DNA from: Meghimatium bilineatum
Lineage: Eukaryota; Mollusca; Gastropoda; Stylommatophora; Philomycidae
Length of the DNA stretch: 64,000 nucleotides
Reading direction: 5' to 3'
Assembly: GCA_034231615.1 (NCBI GenBank)
Contig: CM067302.1
Coordinates: forward strand, 15,641,274 to 15,705,273
Shown piece by piece: positions 52,090 through 61,764 of the stretch. The position numbers and the translations under genes are program-made. The notes beneath the pieces are model-generated. The model did no database searches. It had not been told where the DNA came from and saw only the letters and a program-made list of their open reading frames with translations. How positions within the stretch are numbered: the first letter of the stretch is position 1; the number at the start of each line of letters is the position of its first letter.

Positions 52090-52545
52090 ATTCTTGATTC
52101 TTATTGATTAGAAACTGGCCTCACAGCACGTGGGGCATTCCCATATATGCTCCGCCCTCTTTTTCAGTAGCCATTCGACTCAATGGTGTTTCAAGTCAAA
52201 TGGTGCAGAAACAGACATCGACATCAGGGCACAACTCTTGTCCCAGCAACAGGTGTCTTTGTTGTTTCGCCCACCCACTCCGTGCCCATAACTAATTCAA
52301 GCACAACGTCGGCCTGTCAGAACAACATGGTAACTGTTATCGAAGGTTACGACTACGGGATTGTATAGATGACATGCCATGAAGCTTCTATAATAAGATA
52401 ACCTCAATATAAAGGCATGTCATCTACTAAAGTTTTCTGTTGCATGGTTGGTTTGTCTAGTGAGCCATTTATGAGACCCACAGACACAACCGCATGCGCA
52501 ATTCATCCACTAAGGTACTACTAATTCATCTACTAAATTTACTTT
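52090..52545 (+). mobile_element. Insert in the 93-bp satellite containing foldback repeat copy 3
   Basis: A block of about 455 bp of non-satellite sequence. Its right half (52360-52500) is the dispersed foldback repeat. TAGATGACATGCC and GGCATGTCATCTA are perfect 13-bp inverted arms about 37 bp apart. The left half has GCACGTGGGGCATTCCCATA and CTCGTCCAGCAACAGG-like sequence of unknown origin. The satellite sequence TTTACTTTGAAT occurs on both sides, which may mark the insertion point. Confidence 0.65.
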
Positions 52546-52937
52546 GAATGCAAATATACAACATATATATAAACAACACATTCTTCTTGTACTTACCGTA
52601 GTTCCTGTAATATAAAATTCAGAAGTAAACATTTTTATAAAATTTACTTTGTATGCAAATATACAACAGCAAATATACAACATATAAACACATTCTTCTT
52701 TTACTTAGTTCTATTTGTGCAAAATTCAGAAGTAAACATATTTATAAAATTTACTTTGTATGCAAATATACAACATATAAACACATTCTTCTTCTACTTT
52801 GTTCCTATAGTAAATGCCTGGTTTTTTGCAATTTATCTAGATCTTGTAATGTGTTGTTTGATGCAGGACACCACGCAGCTGAACCATATTCCAGGTGTGT
52901 TCTTATGACTTGCTGGTAAACTTTACCAAGTATATTC

Positions 52938-53465
52938 TCACTGGCTCTCCAAGTGGTTCCACTTAGTTTTCACAGGATCTAACTTCCTCTTGGCTTTTGT
53001 TGTTGTTTTGTTTATGTGTTGCTTCCATGTCAGCTTATCATCAAAGGTAACTCCATGGTATGTGGGTTGTTTGTCTTCTTTCAAAGGGTCTCCATCTGTC
53101 TTGATAACACTGACTTTTTGTTTTGGTGAGAGGGTAAAGCGTGAAGTGCTGCACTTATCTGTGTTAACGCTGACGCACCATCTATTTACCCATGTTAAAG
53201 CATCAATAGCTCTTTTTATTTGTTTAGTGGCCACTGTCGCATGTTCTTCTGTGCACCAGATCAATAGGTCATCAGCATACATTGCCACTTTGATCCTGTG
53301 TGGTAGTTCGGCAACTTGGTCATTGATGTAAACCAAGAAAAGTGTGGGTGACAGGACTCCTCCCCGGGGGACTCCATAAAGCAGTAGGATTTTCTTGCTC
53401 TTGCGACCATCCAATTGTACCCTGGCTCTTCTATTATGCAGGTATGCTTTTACCCATTTGTACAT
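52938..53465 (-). pseudogene. RNH reverse transcriptase palm and thumb, 175 open codons
   Basis: Open from an internal ATG at 53465. It contains VQLDGRKSKKILLLYGVPRG, motif B GGVLSPTLFLVYINDQVAEL and the YADD box in VAMYADDLLIWCTEEH, then the helix KQIKRAIDALTWVNRWCVSV. Motif A lies just upstream in another frame (53514-53714), so one frameshift separates the two catalytic halves. The best-preserved RNH RT in the window. Confidence 0.82.
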
Positions 53466-53800
53466 TCTCTAGTTAACCCTGCAATTTCACAATTTCTTTA
53501 AGAGTCCTTCTTCTCAAACCTTGTCAAATGCTTTCCTGATTTCTATCCATGCTGCAAGTACAAGTTTCTTATCTTGGAAGGTGTCCTCAATCTCTTGGGA
53601 GAGGTAGGTTGCCTGATCTTCAGTAGAGTAGCATTTTCTGAAGCCTGTGTGCTGCGATACCAGGTTTTCACTTTCAAGGTACCACTGCATCCTAAGATTG
53701 ATAATGCGTTCCATTGTTTTGCATAGACAACTTGTGAGGCTGATGGGCCTCTGTAATTGGAGACTGTATTGCTATATTTTCCTGATTTGAGAAGGGGTAT

Positions 53801-54096
53801 GATCAGAACAATTTATAATTCTACGTCTCAGAACAGGACACAACCGACTCCGCAGTCACATGTATACAAAGTTCAAGATTGGCAACACGGCCATGTGTAC
53901 ATGTGGACGGGCAGCACAGAGTGCCAAACATATACTTCAAGAGTGTTCTGAGCATGAAACGCTGAGGCAGACATATTGGCCAGAGGAAACAACACTGGAA
54001 TCAAAGCTCTATGGGACACTGTATGAACTACAAAAGACAGTGAGTTTTATTAAGGAGACAGAATTACAGATATAGACATGTTTCAAGTGAACGAAA
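53801..54096 (+). mobile_element. Nested antisense fragment of the same RNH family
   Basis: Plus-strand 3' end of an RNH element inside the minus-strand copy. It has LRTGHNRLRSHMYTKFKIGN, then CTCGRAAQSAKHILQECSEH, an intact C.C.......H....C motif, and TYWPEETTLESKLYGTLYEL to TAG, then the family 3' end CAAGTGAACGAAAGAAGAAG. Flanks AGAAGGGGTAT (left) and AGAAGGAGTGGTATCAT (right) are similar and restore the host 'TIMIPLL' frame, which fits a short target duplication. Confidence 0.8.
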
Positions 54097-54666
54097 GAAG
54101 AAGGAGTGGTATCATTATTGTTTCCCTCCATGCCTGCGGAACACTATCTGTGGTCCAGCTTGTGTTGAAGATATGCAATAGCATTGCTCTTGCTGCAGTT
54201 CTCAGGTTTTTAATAATTTCTTTGGACACTCCATCAGCTCCTGAGGACTTTTTCATTTTTAAATTTGAATATTCCATGCTTCATTTCTTTCATTGTGATT
54301 GGTGCTCCATGACTTCAGGTATAGGTTCGCCTTGTTCAATGTTCTGCTGGTTCTCTCGAACCTTCCGTTGTTTGTCTGGGCTAACTTTGACATTATTGTC
54401 TTCTTCAAAGGAGTCTGCAAAGTGATCAGCTGCATGTTTATCTGTTAAAATGTTTCTATCTTTATAAAGTGTGATCCTTGTTGTAGTTTTTGCGTTCTCT
54501 TCCCCCCTCCCCCCGGGATAGTTTTACTAGCAGCATGTAGTATGCATCTATTAAATTCACTCACTGCTCTATTGATGTCTTTGTTCACATTAATGTCATT
54601 AGCTAGAACACTGGTTAAATGCTGGTGCATTTTCCAGTATGTCCTCTTCCACCTATTGAGTATGCG

Positions 54667-54897
54667 TAAGCAGTATTTTCAACGAAGTCGCACAAGTCTA
54701 GTATTTTCAACGAAGTCGCACAAGTCTAGTATTTTCAACGAAGTCGCACAAGTCTAGTATTTTCAACGAAGTCGCACAAGTCTAGTATTTTCATCGAAGT
54801 CGCACAAGTCTAGTATTTCAACAAAGTCGCATAAGTCTAGTATTTTCAACGAAGTCGAACAAGTCTAGTATTTCAACGAAGTCGCACAAGTCTAGAC
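54667..54897. repeat. 28-bp minisatellite
   Basis: About eight units with TATTTTCAACGAAGTCGCAC followed by AAGTCTAG. Some units are 27 bp through loss of one T. It lies just past the 5' side of the minus-strand RNH element. Confidence 0.92.
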
Positions 54898-54989
54898 AGG
54901 GAGATAACAACTAGATGACAAATCTCAGTGATTTACATATAGGGCCCAAGCTGCCACAATTAACTTAAACATCAGATATCGAATTCAAA

Positions 54990-55430
54990 AGTCAAATCAT
55001 CATCAGGTGCCGTCTCCGCAACAAAGGTTGGCAGCAACAGGTCTCCAACATTCCCTGTCTCTTGTTTTGGTGGTGCACTCTGCTAGACTGTAACCTGTCC
55101 ATCTTGTGATGCTACTCTTCCACTTGTATCCCTGCCTACCTCTTGCTCCCTTTCCTGTGACGTTACCCTCAAATAAGGTCTCCATTAAGGTGTCATGCCT
55201 TTTAATGTGTCAAAAATATTTTATTTGCCTTATCTTTATTTCCCTTAATAATTCTTTCTTCATATTAAGTGTTTTTAGAACCTCTTTGTTTTCTTCTCTT
55301 TTCATGATGTTCTCCTTATTCTTTTATATATTCACATCTCAAATGCATCAATTATGTCTTCTAATTGTTTGTTTAGTGTCCATGTTTCTGAGCCATACAT
55401 TAATATAGAATAGATGCAGCAAAAGTCAAA
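54990..55430 (-). pseudogene. RTE-like C-terminal fragment
   Basis: From 55400 down: 'KENIMKREENKEVLKTLNMK' and 'KELLREIKIRQIKYF', then METLFEGNVTGKGARGRQGY, KWKSSITRWTGYSLAECTTK and RDRECWRPVAANLCCGDGT, stop, and a short TGATGATT tail. The last 60 codons are open. The nested insertion at 4527-4669 is the tip of the same family. Confidence 0.78.
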
Positions 55431-56034
55431 TGCTAAAGACTAAAGATTTGGCCTATGGTTGCACCAAAACTCTGTTAGCAGACTTTTACACATAGGTCCT
55501 ACATCTCCACACAAGAGAATGGCTGTCGGCGCTATCGCATTAGGCGGGACTGTCCATAAATTACGCCAGCAATTGGAGTTTCTGAGCGGTTTCTGAACAA
55601 AAATATTTACAGTTGTTGAAAACGGGGAGGAGTGGGATTGACGACACCAATATTGCTTTTTTTTAAATACACCAATGAAACTGAATTCGAAATTTGTTTC
55701 TTAAACTATGAAACAAAACAAGTAATTTTGCAGCTAAGAAATGTAATTTTGCAGCTAAGAAATGTAATTTTGCAGCTAAGAGATGTAATTTTGTAGCTAA
55801 GAGATGTAATTTTGTAGCTAAGAAATGTAATTTTGAAGCTAAGAAAAGTAATTCTGTGTCTTATGTGTGTGTGTGTGGGGGGGGGTGACAATTTGTGGAC
55901 ATAATTTAAGCAATTGGTAGGCTTACCTGAATTCTTGACAATTTTTGGGGAGGAAGTAAAAAATTCGCAAAAAATAGATCTAATTTACAGACATCCCCAC
56001 TCAAGTTATAGGCTTACCAACGACTGTCTCCAGT
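55431..56034. other. Non-coding stretch with a 21-bp repeat
   Basis: No gene recognised. 55719-55856 holds about six to seven 21-bp units (TGTAATTTTGCAGCTAAGAA). A GT/G run is at 55864-55887. 55440-55660 has a GC-richer part (CTGTCGGCGCTATCGCATTA) of unknown origin. Confidence 0.55.
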
Positions 56035-56074
56035 AAGACCTATTATCTAGAATTATCCAGTGACCGGAAAGTGC

Positions 56075-56190
56075 CCTTGTTTGGATTTCGGTTGGTCACT
56101 TTTCATATACTGGGAGTAGCATTCGCTATTTTTGGCATGTGATTACAAGTATGTAAATATTGACCAACCGAATTCCAAACAATAGTCAAC
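56075..56190. repeat. Hairpin repeat with conserved core, copy 2
   Basis: TGTTTGGATTTCGGTTGGTCA (56079) and TGACCAACCGAATTCCAAACA (56161) pair at 20 of 21 positions. The loop of about 60 bp has GCTATTTTTGGCATGTGATT and ACAAGTATGTAAATAT. The core also occurs at 16640-16812 and 57535-57625 in reverse. Confidence 0.8.
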
Positions 56191-56279
56191 AAAGTAACGC
56201 TTGGGGTCCTAATTAATTCAATTGAAAAGTCTTTATATAGATGGTCATGCTGATTTTCTATGCAGAAAAACAACAATCC

Positions 56280-56480
56280 TTCTATCTATACGCTGTAGCC
56301 CTTGTTTGCCTTGCTGTGTCAGGGGTAGAATATTTCTCTGGAGATGGATTTTGTGTGTGCTGTTTGTAAGCTTGTTCCTGCGGCTTCTTTGATTTATGGG
56401 GTCCATCCTTTACATGGTCTGCCTCTGGCATATAATAGCTGTGATGTCTATGTGTCATGGCTATCTGGCATGCTGTCTGG
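56280..56480 (-). mobile_element. RTE-d 3'-end fragment
   Basis: TCTATCTATACGCTGTAGCC, CTTGTTTGCCTTGCTGTGTC, GTAAGCTTGTTCCTGCGGCT and TTTACATGGTCTGCCTCTGG match 4165-4500. In protein terms the end is GRPCKGW, EAAGTSLQTAHTKSISREIF. It joins the element at 56500-57320. Confidence 0.75.
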
Positions 56481-56499
56481 TAGTCTGGAAGTGTGTGAA

Positions 56500-57320
56500 A
56501 AACAATAATATCACACAAAAAAGCAGGAATGGGTGTGTTCAGAAAAGAACAATATCGATGTTCCTCCTTCGCAAGCGAAGATGAGCATGGCATGAAAAAC
56601 AATAAATGCGATGAAAAAAAATAATAATAAATTGGTAATTGTCTAATTTGGTTTGTGAGTTCGTAGATGTTCGATTCATGCACGGAAAGTTCTTTTGCAG
56701 TGCATGCAGGAGTGCTGAAGTTTTTTTTTGAAAATTTTCGGATTTGTCCTTCTGCTTCTTTTTTCGCTTGTGGATTGCCTGCAGTGTTTTCTTTTTCAAA
56801 ATTCGTGATGCCAGCAGTGATCAAATAATGTAGTCACCCAGGAGTTAGGATCGATGCTGCAGTGTTTGAGAGTTTTTTAGGTGATCCTTGAAGCGCTTTT
56901 TCTGCCCTCCACTTGCACGTTTACCTTCGCACAGCTCCCCATAAAATAATCTCTTTGGAAGGCGCTTATCTGGCATGCGGCCGATGTGGCCATTCCAGCG
57001 GAGTTGAGACCTAATCAGCAGTGCATGGATGCTTTGCATACGGGATTCTGAAAGATTTCCGTGTATGGTATTCAATCCTACTAACGTACTCCAATGAGGT
57101 TTCGTAGGCACCGACGGTGAAAAGAGTTAAGCTGTCGAGCGTGTCTCGCATAGACAGTCCAGCAAGACGCAGCATAAAGCAATGTTGGTAGAACATACAA
57201 TATCACAAAAAAAAGCAGGATGAGGCGTGTTCAGAAAACAGAAAGTCAGATAGTTTTCTTCACGGCAAAAAAAATATGCAGCAACTATACGTTTAGTATG
57301 TAGGCCGCGCACTTAACGAT
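56500..57320 (-). pseudogene. RTE-like element C-terminal region with Cys/His end
   Basis: Minus-strand frames read TKPHWSTLVGLNTIHGNLSE, LLIRSQLRWNGHIGRMPDKR, LPKRLFYGELCEGKRASGGQ and KKRFKDHLKNS (56860-57110). A later frame has CMHCKRTFRA.IEHLRTH (about 56650-56720), a C..C...........H...H zinc-finger-like end known in one RTE-like group. The tail GCCATGCTCATCTTCGCTTG follows. Two copies of a CAAAAAAAAGCAGGATGAGG-type phrase at about 56517 and 57205 suggest an internal duplication or two joined elements. Confidence 0.72.
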
Positions 57321-57534
57321 GACCGTCAGCAGATATTATAGTAATACCCTGTAGAAAGCCAAGACGTAACAAAGTTTCCATGTTGTACAGTGTATCCTAT
57401 TATCTGGAATAACTTTCAAAATATCTATTAATAGAGTCTATTGACTTCGCTGTTACGTGACTCAACGACAGTACAGTGCATGCATACTATAGCTGAATTC
57501 ATTTGCACCCCGTTCGCTACGTTCGTGATTATTG

Positions 57535-57625
57535 TCTGACTTTTAATTGGTCGCTATTTACATAGTCCTACATGCCAAAAATAGCCAAGACCAGTCAATA
57601 TAGATTTCAGGCAAATAGAAAACTA
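57535..57625. repeat. Hairpin repeat core, copy 3
   Basis: ATTGGTCGCTATTTACATAG, CCTACATGCCAAAAATAGCC and AGACCAGTCAATATAG match the core of 56075-56190 in inverted orientation. Arms ATTGGTC and GACCAGT are short here. Confidence 0.6.
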
Positions 57626-58489
57626 GTTCATGTTTACGTTTTAGTTGACATGTCTCATATCAGACGGGAGCGGCTGTTATCTATCGTCATTTGGGACTTT
57701 CCAAAATTTCCCCGAAATCTCAAGTCTGCATTTGTTATCCAGTGTCAATATGGCATATGGTAAATGTTACATCCTGGTGCTGAGCGGTGCCACAGCTGGG
57801 TTTAAAAAAAATACATCTGGGGTTATTGGCGATCGTCTAGGTTGCTGTGTAATTTTGGCCACATTTGCCTTAATCTGTGATTAGTTCAGGAAATCATGGG
57901 AATTTTGCAAAAGACGAGTAAAACCTTTCGGATTACCGAAAAGGTCACAAGAAATCTCATACATAAGAGGAATTCACAAGAAAATGTTCGAGTGATCCCT
58001 TTTTAATTGTATTGACCTGCTATATTTTACATACTAACTTGGCCTTATTTATATTGAATTACATAATCTGGGGTTGTTTTGGGTTTTTACAGAGCGATCT
58101 GGGATTATTACTTGAAACGTCATTGGTACCACTGATGTGTCCTTAAATTTCATCTGCTTCAATACCTACTATACCTATATTTTGTGCGATATACGTGTTT
58201 CATAGTATTTTCTAAATCTCGTTGCAAAATATTATCGTCCTGTGTGTTTCGTAATTTTCGTAGAACTGTGTTTCTGGGAAACAATAACTCCTGTTTGGTT
58301 ACTTGTATTATTCACCTCTGGAGTACTGCAGGTACGTAGACCTATACTTCTGTAATTAAGCATCGTATTCTAGATGTACTTGTATAATCAATAAGGTACT
58401 AACTCAAAATACACGGAAGTTAGTAGCAAGTCCGTAGAAAGTTGGGGTGTTAAAACCCTGCCCCTAGCAAATCAGAAGAAGTCTTTTAG
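57626..58489. other. Non-coding stretch
   Basis: No gene recognised. GTTGGGGTGTTAAAACCCTG near 58440 matches the left part of 23162-23495. Confidence 0.35.
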
Positions 58490-58935
58490 TAAAATAGTAA
58501 TATTGACATATTATATGGTTGCGAAAGTTGGAAAATGACAAAGGCCTGTGAGAAGAAATTGAACTCATTTGAAAATAAATGTCTTAGAAGACTCTTAAAT
58601 ATTGTTTGGGAAGAATTCAAGTCAAACAGTCACGCAAGAGAAGACATCAAACAGAAAAATGTTTCAACAACAATAAAAAGAAATTGATGGACTTATATCG
58701 GACATGTACTTAAAGTGAAGGAAAAAGACTACAAGTACAAGCACTAAAAATGGGTACCAGATGGAAAAAAAATAGAGGATGACTAAGAGAGACTTTCTGT
58801 AGAATAACCACCAAAAGAGGGTATGACCATGGGTCTCAACAACATACAGGAATTACATACAGTAGTACCACATCACCCAAACTGGAGCTTTCTGGTTTAT
58901 GCCCTATGCACCATATTCGACGTTGAAGGAACATA
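58490..58935 (+). pseudogene. RTE-like fragment
   Basis: YGCESWKMTKACEKKLNSFE, NKCLRRLLNIVWEEFKSNSH and REDIKQKNVSTTIKRN, then (after TGA) 'TYIGHVLKVKEKDYK', 'RGCLRETFCRITTKRG'-like traces and LYALCTIFDVEGT. It is the post-RT region of an RTE-like element close to RTE-c. Multiple stops. Confidence 0.75.
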
Positions 58936-59119
58936 GATAGAATGCTGCCAGAATTTAGTTAGAATCTCTCATTTAACAATGTTTCGCAAAAAGGGGTTAT
59001 CACATTCTTCAACATAAAGAGATAATTACATCCGAAAACAGGTGAGTGCCTTTCTTAGGTAACACCCCTGCCATACTAAGAGCATATCTAAAGCCAGTCC
59101 TGGTTAGTAGTAATGACAG

Positions 59120-59395
59120 CAGTCGAGCCTTTATTATTTTACGGTTATATTTATTATTATCATTTGTTCTCTGTATATATTCATCTTGAGAAAGACCTTA
59201 TGATCGAAACGTTGATTTAGTCTGTTTTGCTATCTGTCATCTATATCTTTTTAATGTCCGTACGTCTGGTAGTCTGTGAACAGGGAAGCTCACCCCCTTG
59301 TGCTTTGTTCGTATTTTATTGGTTATGCAGTTTTAATGTATTCTCTCTTACTTTCTTATAGATATATATATAAGGTCATGCTACGGTTTTACAAT
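59120..59395 (+). mobile_element. Possible Penelope-like 3' tail
   Basis: ATCTTGAGAAAGACCTTATG and ATCGAAACGTTGATTTAG match, in the opposite orientation, the tail phrase of the Penelope-like piece at 30640-31215 (GAGAAAGACCTAATGGTTCG). No coding part is left. A weaker look-alike is near 18838 (TTGAAAAAGGTCCTGCTTGG). Confidence 0.45.
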
Positions 59396-59455
59396 AAAGT
59401 TGGTTGTCAGGAAGAGTCGCCACAATGTCCCGTCCTTTAACTATTTTTCACGAAT

Positions 59456-59492
<37 letters not shown>

Positions 59493-59684
59493 AAGGCGTT
59501 TGTATATCAAGTCATTCTATTGAATAGTCCTTCGTGCTGGTTGAATGCAGCGTCACTTATCTTTGCTTATCAAAATTTTTCCGTGAATTTCATTGGCTGG
59601 CGACACAAAGTATATGGAAAGTTTTTTTCATTCTTTATAGGTACATGTCTGATATAAATGCATGTTTTTAATGGTTTATAATAT

Positions 59685-59835
59685 AATCTTCTTATTGTTG
59701 TAGAAACATATTGCTGTTTAGTGTCTTCTCTTACTTGCTTGTTTGACTTTAATTCCTCCCAACCAATATTTAAGAGTTTTATAAGACATTTTTTTTCTAA
59801 TGTTAACAGTATTGATATCTATAATTAAATCTTAA
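59685..59835 (-). pseudogene. RTE-like fragment
   Basis: Minus-strand KKCLIKLLNIGWEELKSNKQ and REDTKQQYVSTTI match the plus-strand fragment at 58570-58680 (NKCLRRLLNIVWEEFKSN). Only about 45 codons remain. Confidence 0.7.
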
Positions 59836-60049
59836 ATGTATAGTTTGAATCACAATATATCATTTGTATATATATATATATAGGCTATATTCTGTTTTCA
59901 CAACAATCAGACATGGGTGATTGTTTTCATGGATCAACTATTGAACCTGGTAAGCATGTTAAAATAATGTTTGAATCATTTCTATAGAATATTATGTTCT
60001 ACATCATTCAGTAAAATGAAAAATTTATTGTTTAATATAACCTTTTTTT

Positions 60050-60965
60050 GTTAATAAAGGTGAGGAAGAGGGTTCTGAATGGTTATATAACTCCTATATT
60101 AACTTATGGATGAGATTATTGGACAACAAACAAACAAAAAATTGGGAAAATAAAAGCAGTTGAGATATGGTTCTACAGAAGAATGCTGAGAATACCATGG
60201 ACTGCCAGAAAAATAAATGTAGAGGTGTCGAAAGAATAAAATGCGAGACGGAGTTTAGTCAGTAGTATAAGAAAAAAACAATCTTCATTTTTTTGGCCAC
60301 GTTATGTGACAGGGAGGTTTAGAAAACATAGTCACAACAGGCAAGGTTGAAGGCGACAACGTGTGAAAATAGACTGTTTGATAACTTGGCACGGCAGGGA
60401 AGCAACAACAGTCTTAATACATAATACTGGAGACAGAACTGTGGTGAGCCATGATCGCCTAGGGTTAGAAGCTGGCATGGCATCTGATGATGATGAATAT
60501 AACCTTGTAATTACAGGTGAGAAAGAGAGTTTTGAGGTGCTATATAACCCCTATCCTAACATAATACGTTTCTTGAACAAAAAACACACAAGAAATTGGG
60601 AAAATAAAAGCAGTTGAGATATGGTTCTACAGAAGAATGCTGAGAATACTATGGACTGCCAGAAAAATTAATGTAGAGGTATTGAAAGAGTTAAATGCGA
60701 GACGGAGTTTAGTCAATAATATAAGAAAAAAAAACAATTTTCATTTTTTGGCCACGTTATGAGACAAGAAGATTTGGAGAATACAGTCACAACAGTCAAG
60801 ATTGAGGACAACAGAGACGGAGGGCGACAACGTGAGAAAATATTAGTTTAAAAACCTGGACGGCATGGAAACAACAGCGATTCTGGTACATAATACCGGG
60901 GAGCTGTGGAGAGCCATGATCGCCTACGCCGACATGGCATCTGATGATGATAATCCAGTAATTCG
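60050..60965 (+). pseudogene. RTE-like fragment duplicated in tandem (about 457-bp period)
   Basis: Two successive copies (about 60050-60507 and 60508-60965) of the same post-RT segment: TNKQTKNWENKSS, then in other frames 'EIWFYRRMLRIPWTARKINV', 'FGHVM', 'GRRGRRRQREKIL', 'TWHGREATTVLIHNTGDREL', 'MIAYADMASDDD'. Differences between the copies are scattered, and stop codons differ. An 84-codon frame at 60363-60617 spans the junction (AGMASDDDEYNLVITGEKES), which shows that the copies are joined head to tail. Confidence 0.8.
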
Positions 60966-61440
60966 CTAGAACAACTATTCAACCTGGTAAGCATGTTCAC
61001 AGAGCGTTTGATTCACTTCTATAGAACATTATGTCCTATAATCCAGTGATTCGCTGGAGAAGCTATTCAACCTGGTAAGCATGTTCACAGAGCGTTTGAT
61101 TCACTTCTATAGAACATTATGTTCTATAATCCATTGATTCGCTGGAGAAGCTATTCAACTTGGTAAGCATGTTCACAGAGCGTTTGATTCACTTCTATAG
61201 AACATTATGTTCTATAATCCAGTGATTCGCTGGAGAAGCTATTCAACTTGGTAAGCATGTTCACAGAGCGTTTGATTCACTTCTATAGAACATTATGTCC
61301 TATAATCCAGTGATTCGCTGGAGAAGCTATTCAACCTGGTAAGCATGTTCACAGAGCGTTTGATTCACTTCTATAGAACATTATGTCCTATAATCCATTG
61401 ATTCGCTGGAGAAGCTATTCAACTTGGTAAGCATGTTCAA
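60950..61440. repeat. 88-bp minisatellite
   Basis: Five and a half units with TCCAGTGATTCGCTGGAGAA, TTCAACCTGGTAAGCATGTT and TTGATTCACTTCTATAGAAC, starting at about 60950, 61038, 61126 and onward. A single diverged unit lies at about 59925-60005 (CTATTGAACCTGGTAAGCAT, TTGAATCATTTCTATAGAAT), before the duplicated RTE fragment. Confidence 0.92.
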
Positions 61441-61499
61441 ATAACTCTGTGTTACATTACTATGTTTTTCATAACTGTGCTGTACCAGCCCTCACAACT

Positions 61500-61705
61500 T
61501 CAGTACGTTAGTTGGCTGTCCCATCCCATATAGGCTCAGAGACCCAAAGCTATGCTGAAGTAGGATGTGTCAGTCCGAAAGGCGCAGATATCGCAGCATT
61601 GCTGTAAACCATGACACAACGCATTCCGTTCTCCGGACTACATCCTGCTAATGTGCAGGAGTTTGAGAACGAACGCAGAAGAAGACGAAAAAGAATAACT
61701 CTGTG
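61500..61705 (+). mobile_element. Long GAA-SINE copy
   Basis: GTTGGCTGTCCCATCCCATA, ATGCTGAAGTAGGATGTGTC, CCGAAAGGCGCAGATATCGC, ACGCATTCCGTTCTCCGGAC, GCAGGAGTTTGAGAACGAAC and GAAGAAGACGAAAAAGAAT. Direct repeats AATAACTCTGTGTT lie on both sides (about 61439 and 61693), and the sequence CAGCCCTCACA follows on both sides, so the target duplication is long and clear. Confidence 0.85.
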
Positions 61706-61764
61706 TTGCACCAGCCCTCACATCTTCAGTACGTTAGGTCATTCCCTAACACTGAGGATTCATA

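Larger units (their letters stand above)
47625..52815. repeat. 93-bp satellite array, about 5.2 kb, with higher-order structure
   Basis: A basic unit of about 93 bp with TAGTTCCTATAGTGCAAAAT, TCAGAAGTAAACATTTTTAT, AAAATTTACTTTGTATGTAA and ATATACAACATATAAACACA. About 50 units. Unit variants form blocks: an AACAATATATAAACACTTAC variant with AAAGAAAACATTTAAAAAAA recurs at about 48540, 49610, 49800, 51020 and 51205, always followed by a TCCGATA/TCGGATA unit. Two GAA-SINEs sit at the same unit phase about 1,068 bp apart. 93 bp is 31 codons, so short repetitive frames remain open. I regard them as non-coding. Confidence 0.93.
52816..54640 (-). mobile_element. RNH non-LTR element, interrupted, minus strand
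   Basis: Read from 54640 down: FNRCILHAASKTIPGG (endonuclease-RT linker), FEEDNNVKVSPDKQRKVREN, SSGADGVSKEIIKNLRTAAR, SWTTDSVPQAWRETIMIPLL (RT fingers). It is then interrupted by a nested fragment (53801-54096). It continues with NYRPISLTSCLCKTMERIIN, DKKLVLAAWIEIRKAFDKV (motif A with Glu in place of the usual Leu after Ile), RGGVLSPTLFLVYINDQ, AMYADDLLIWC (YADD intact) and VSVNTDKCSTSRFTLSPK. The coding 3' part after 'DPVKTKWNHLESQ' decays and is cut at 52816 by the satellite. RNase H is absent. Same family as 848-2837. Confidence 0.87.

Noticed and set aside
56339..56584. Possible real gene spanning both frames with HRHHSYYMPEADHVKDGPHK
   Set aside because: It is antisense or frame-shifted translation of the RTE-d tail and the adjacent RTE-like tail, matched nucleotide by nucleotide at 4165-4500 and 18175-18240.
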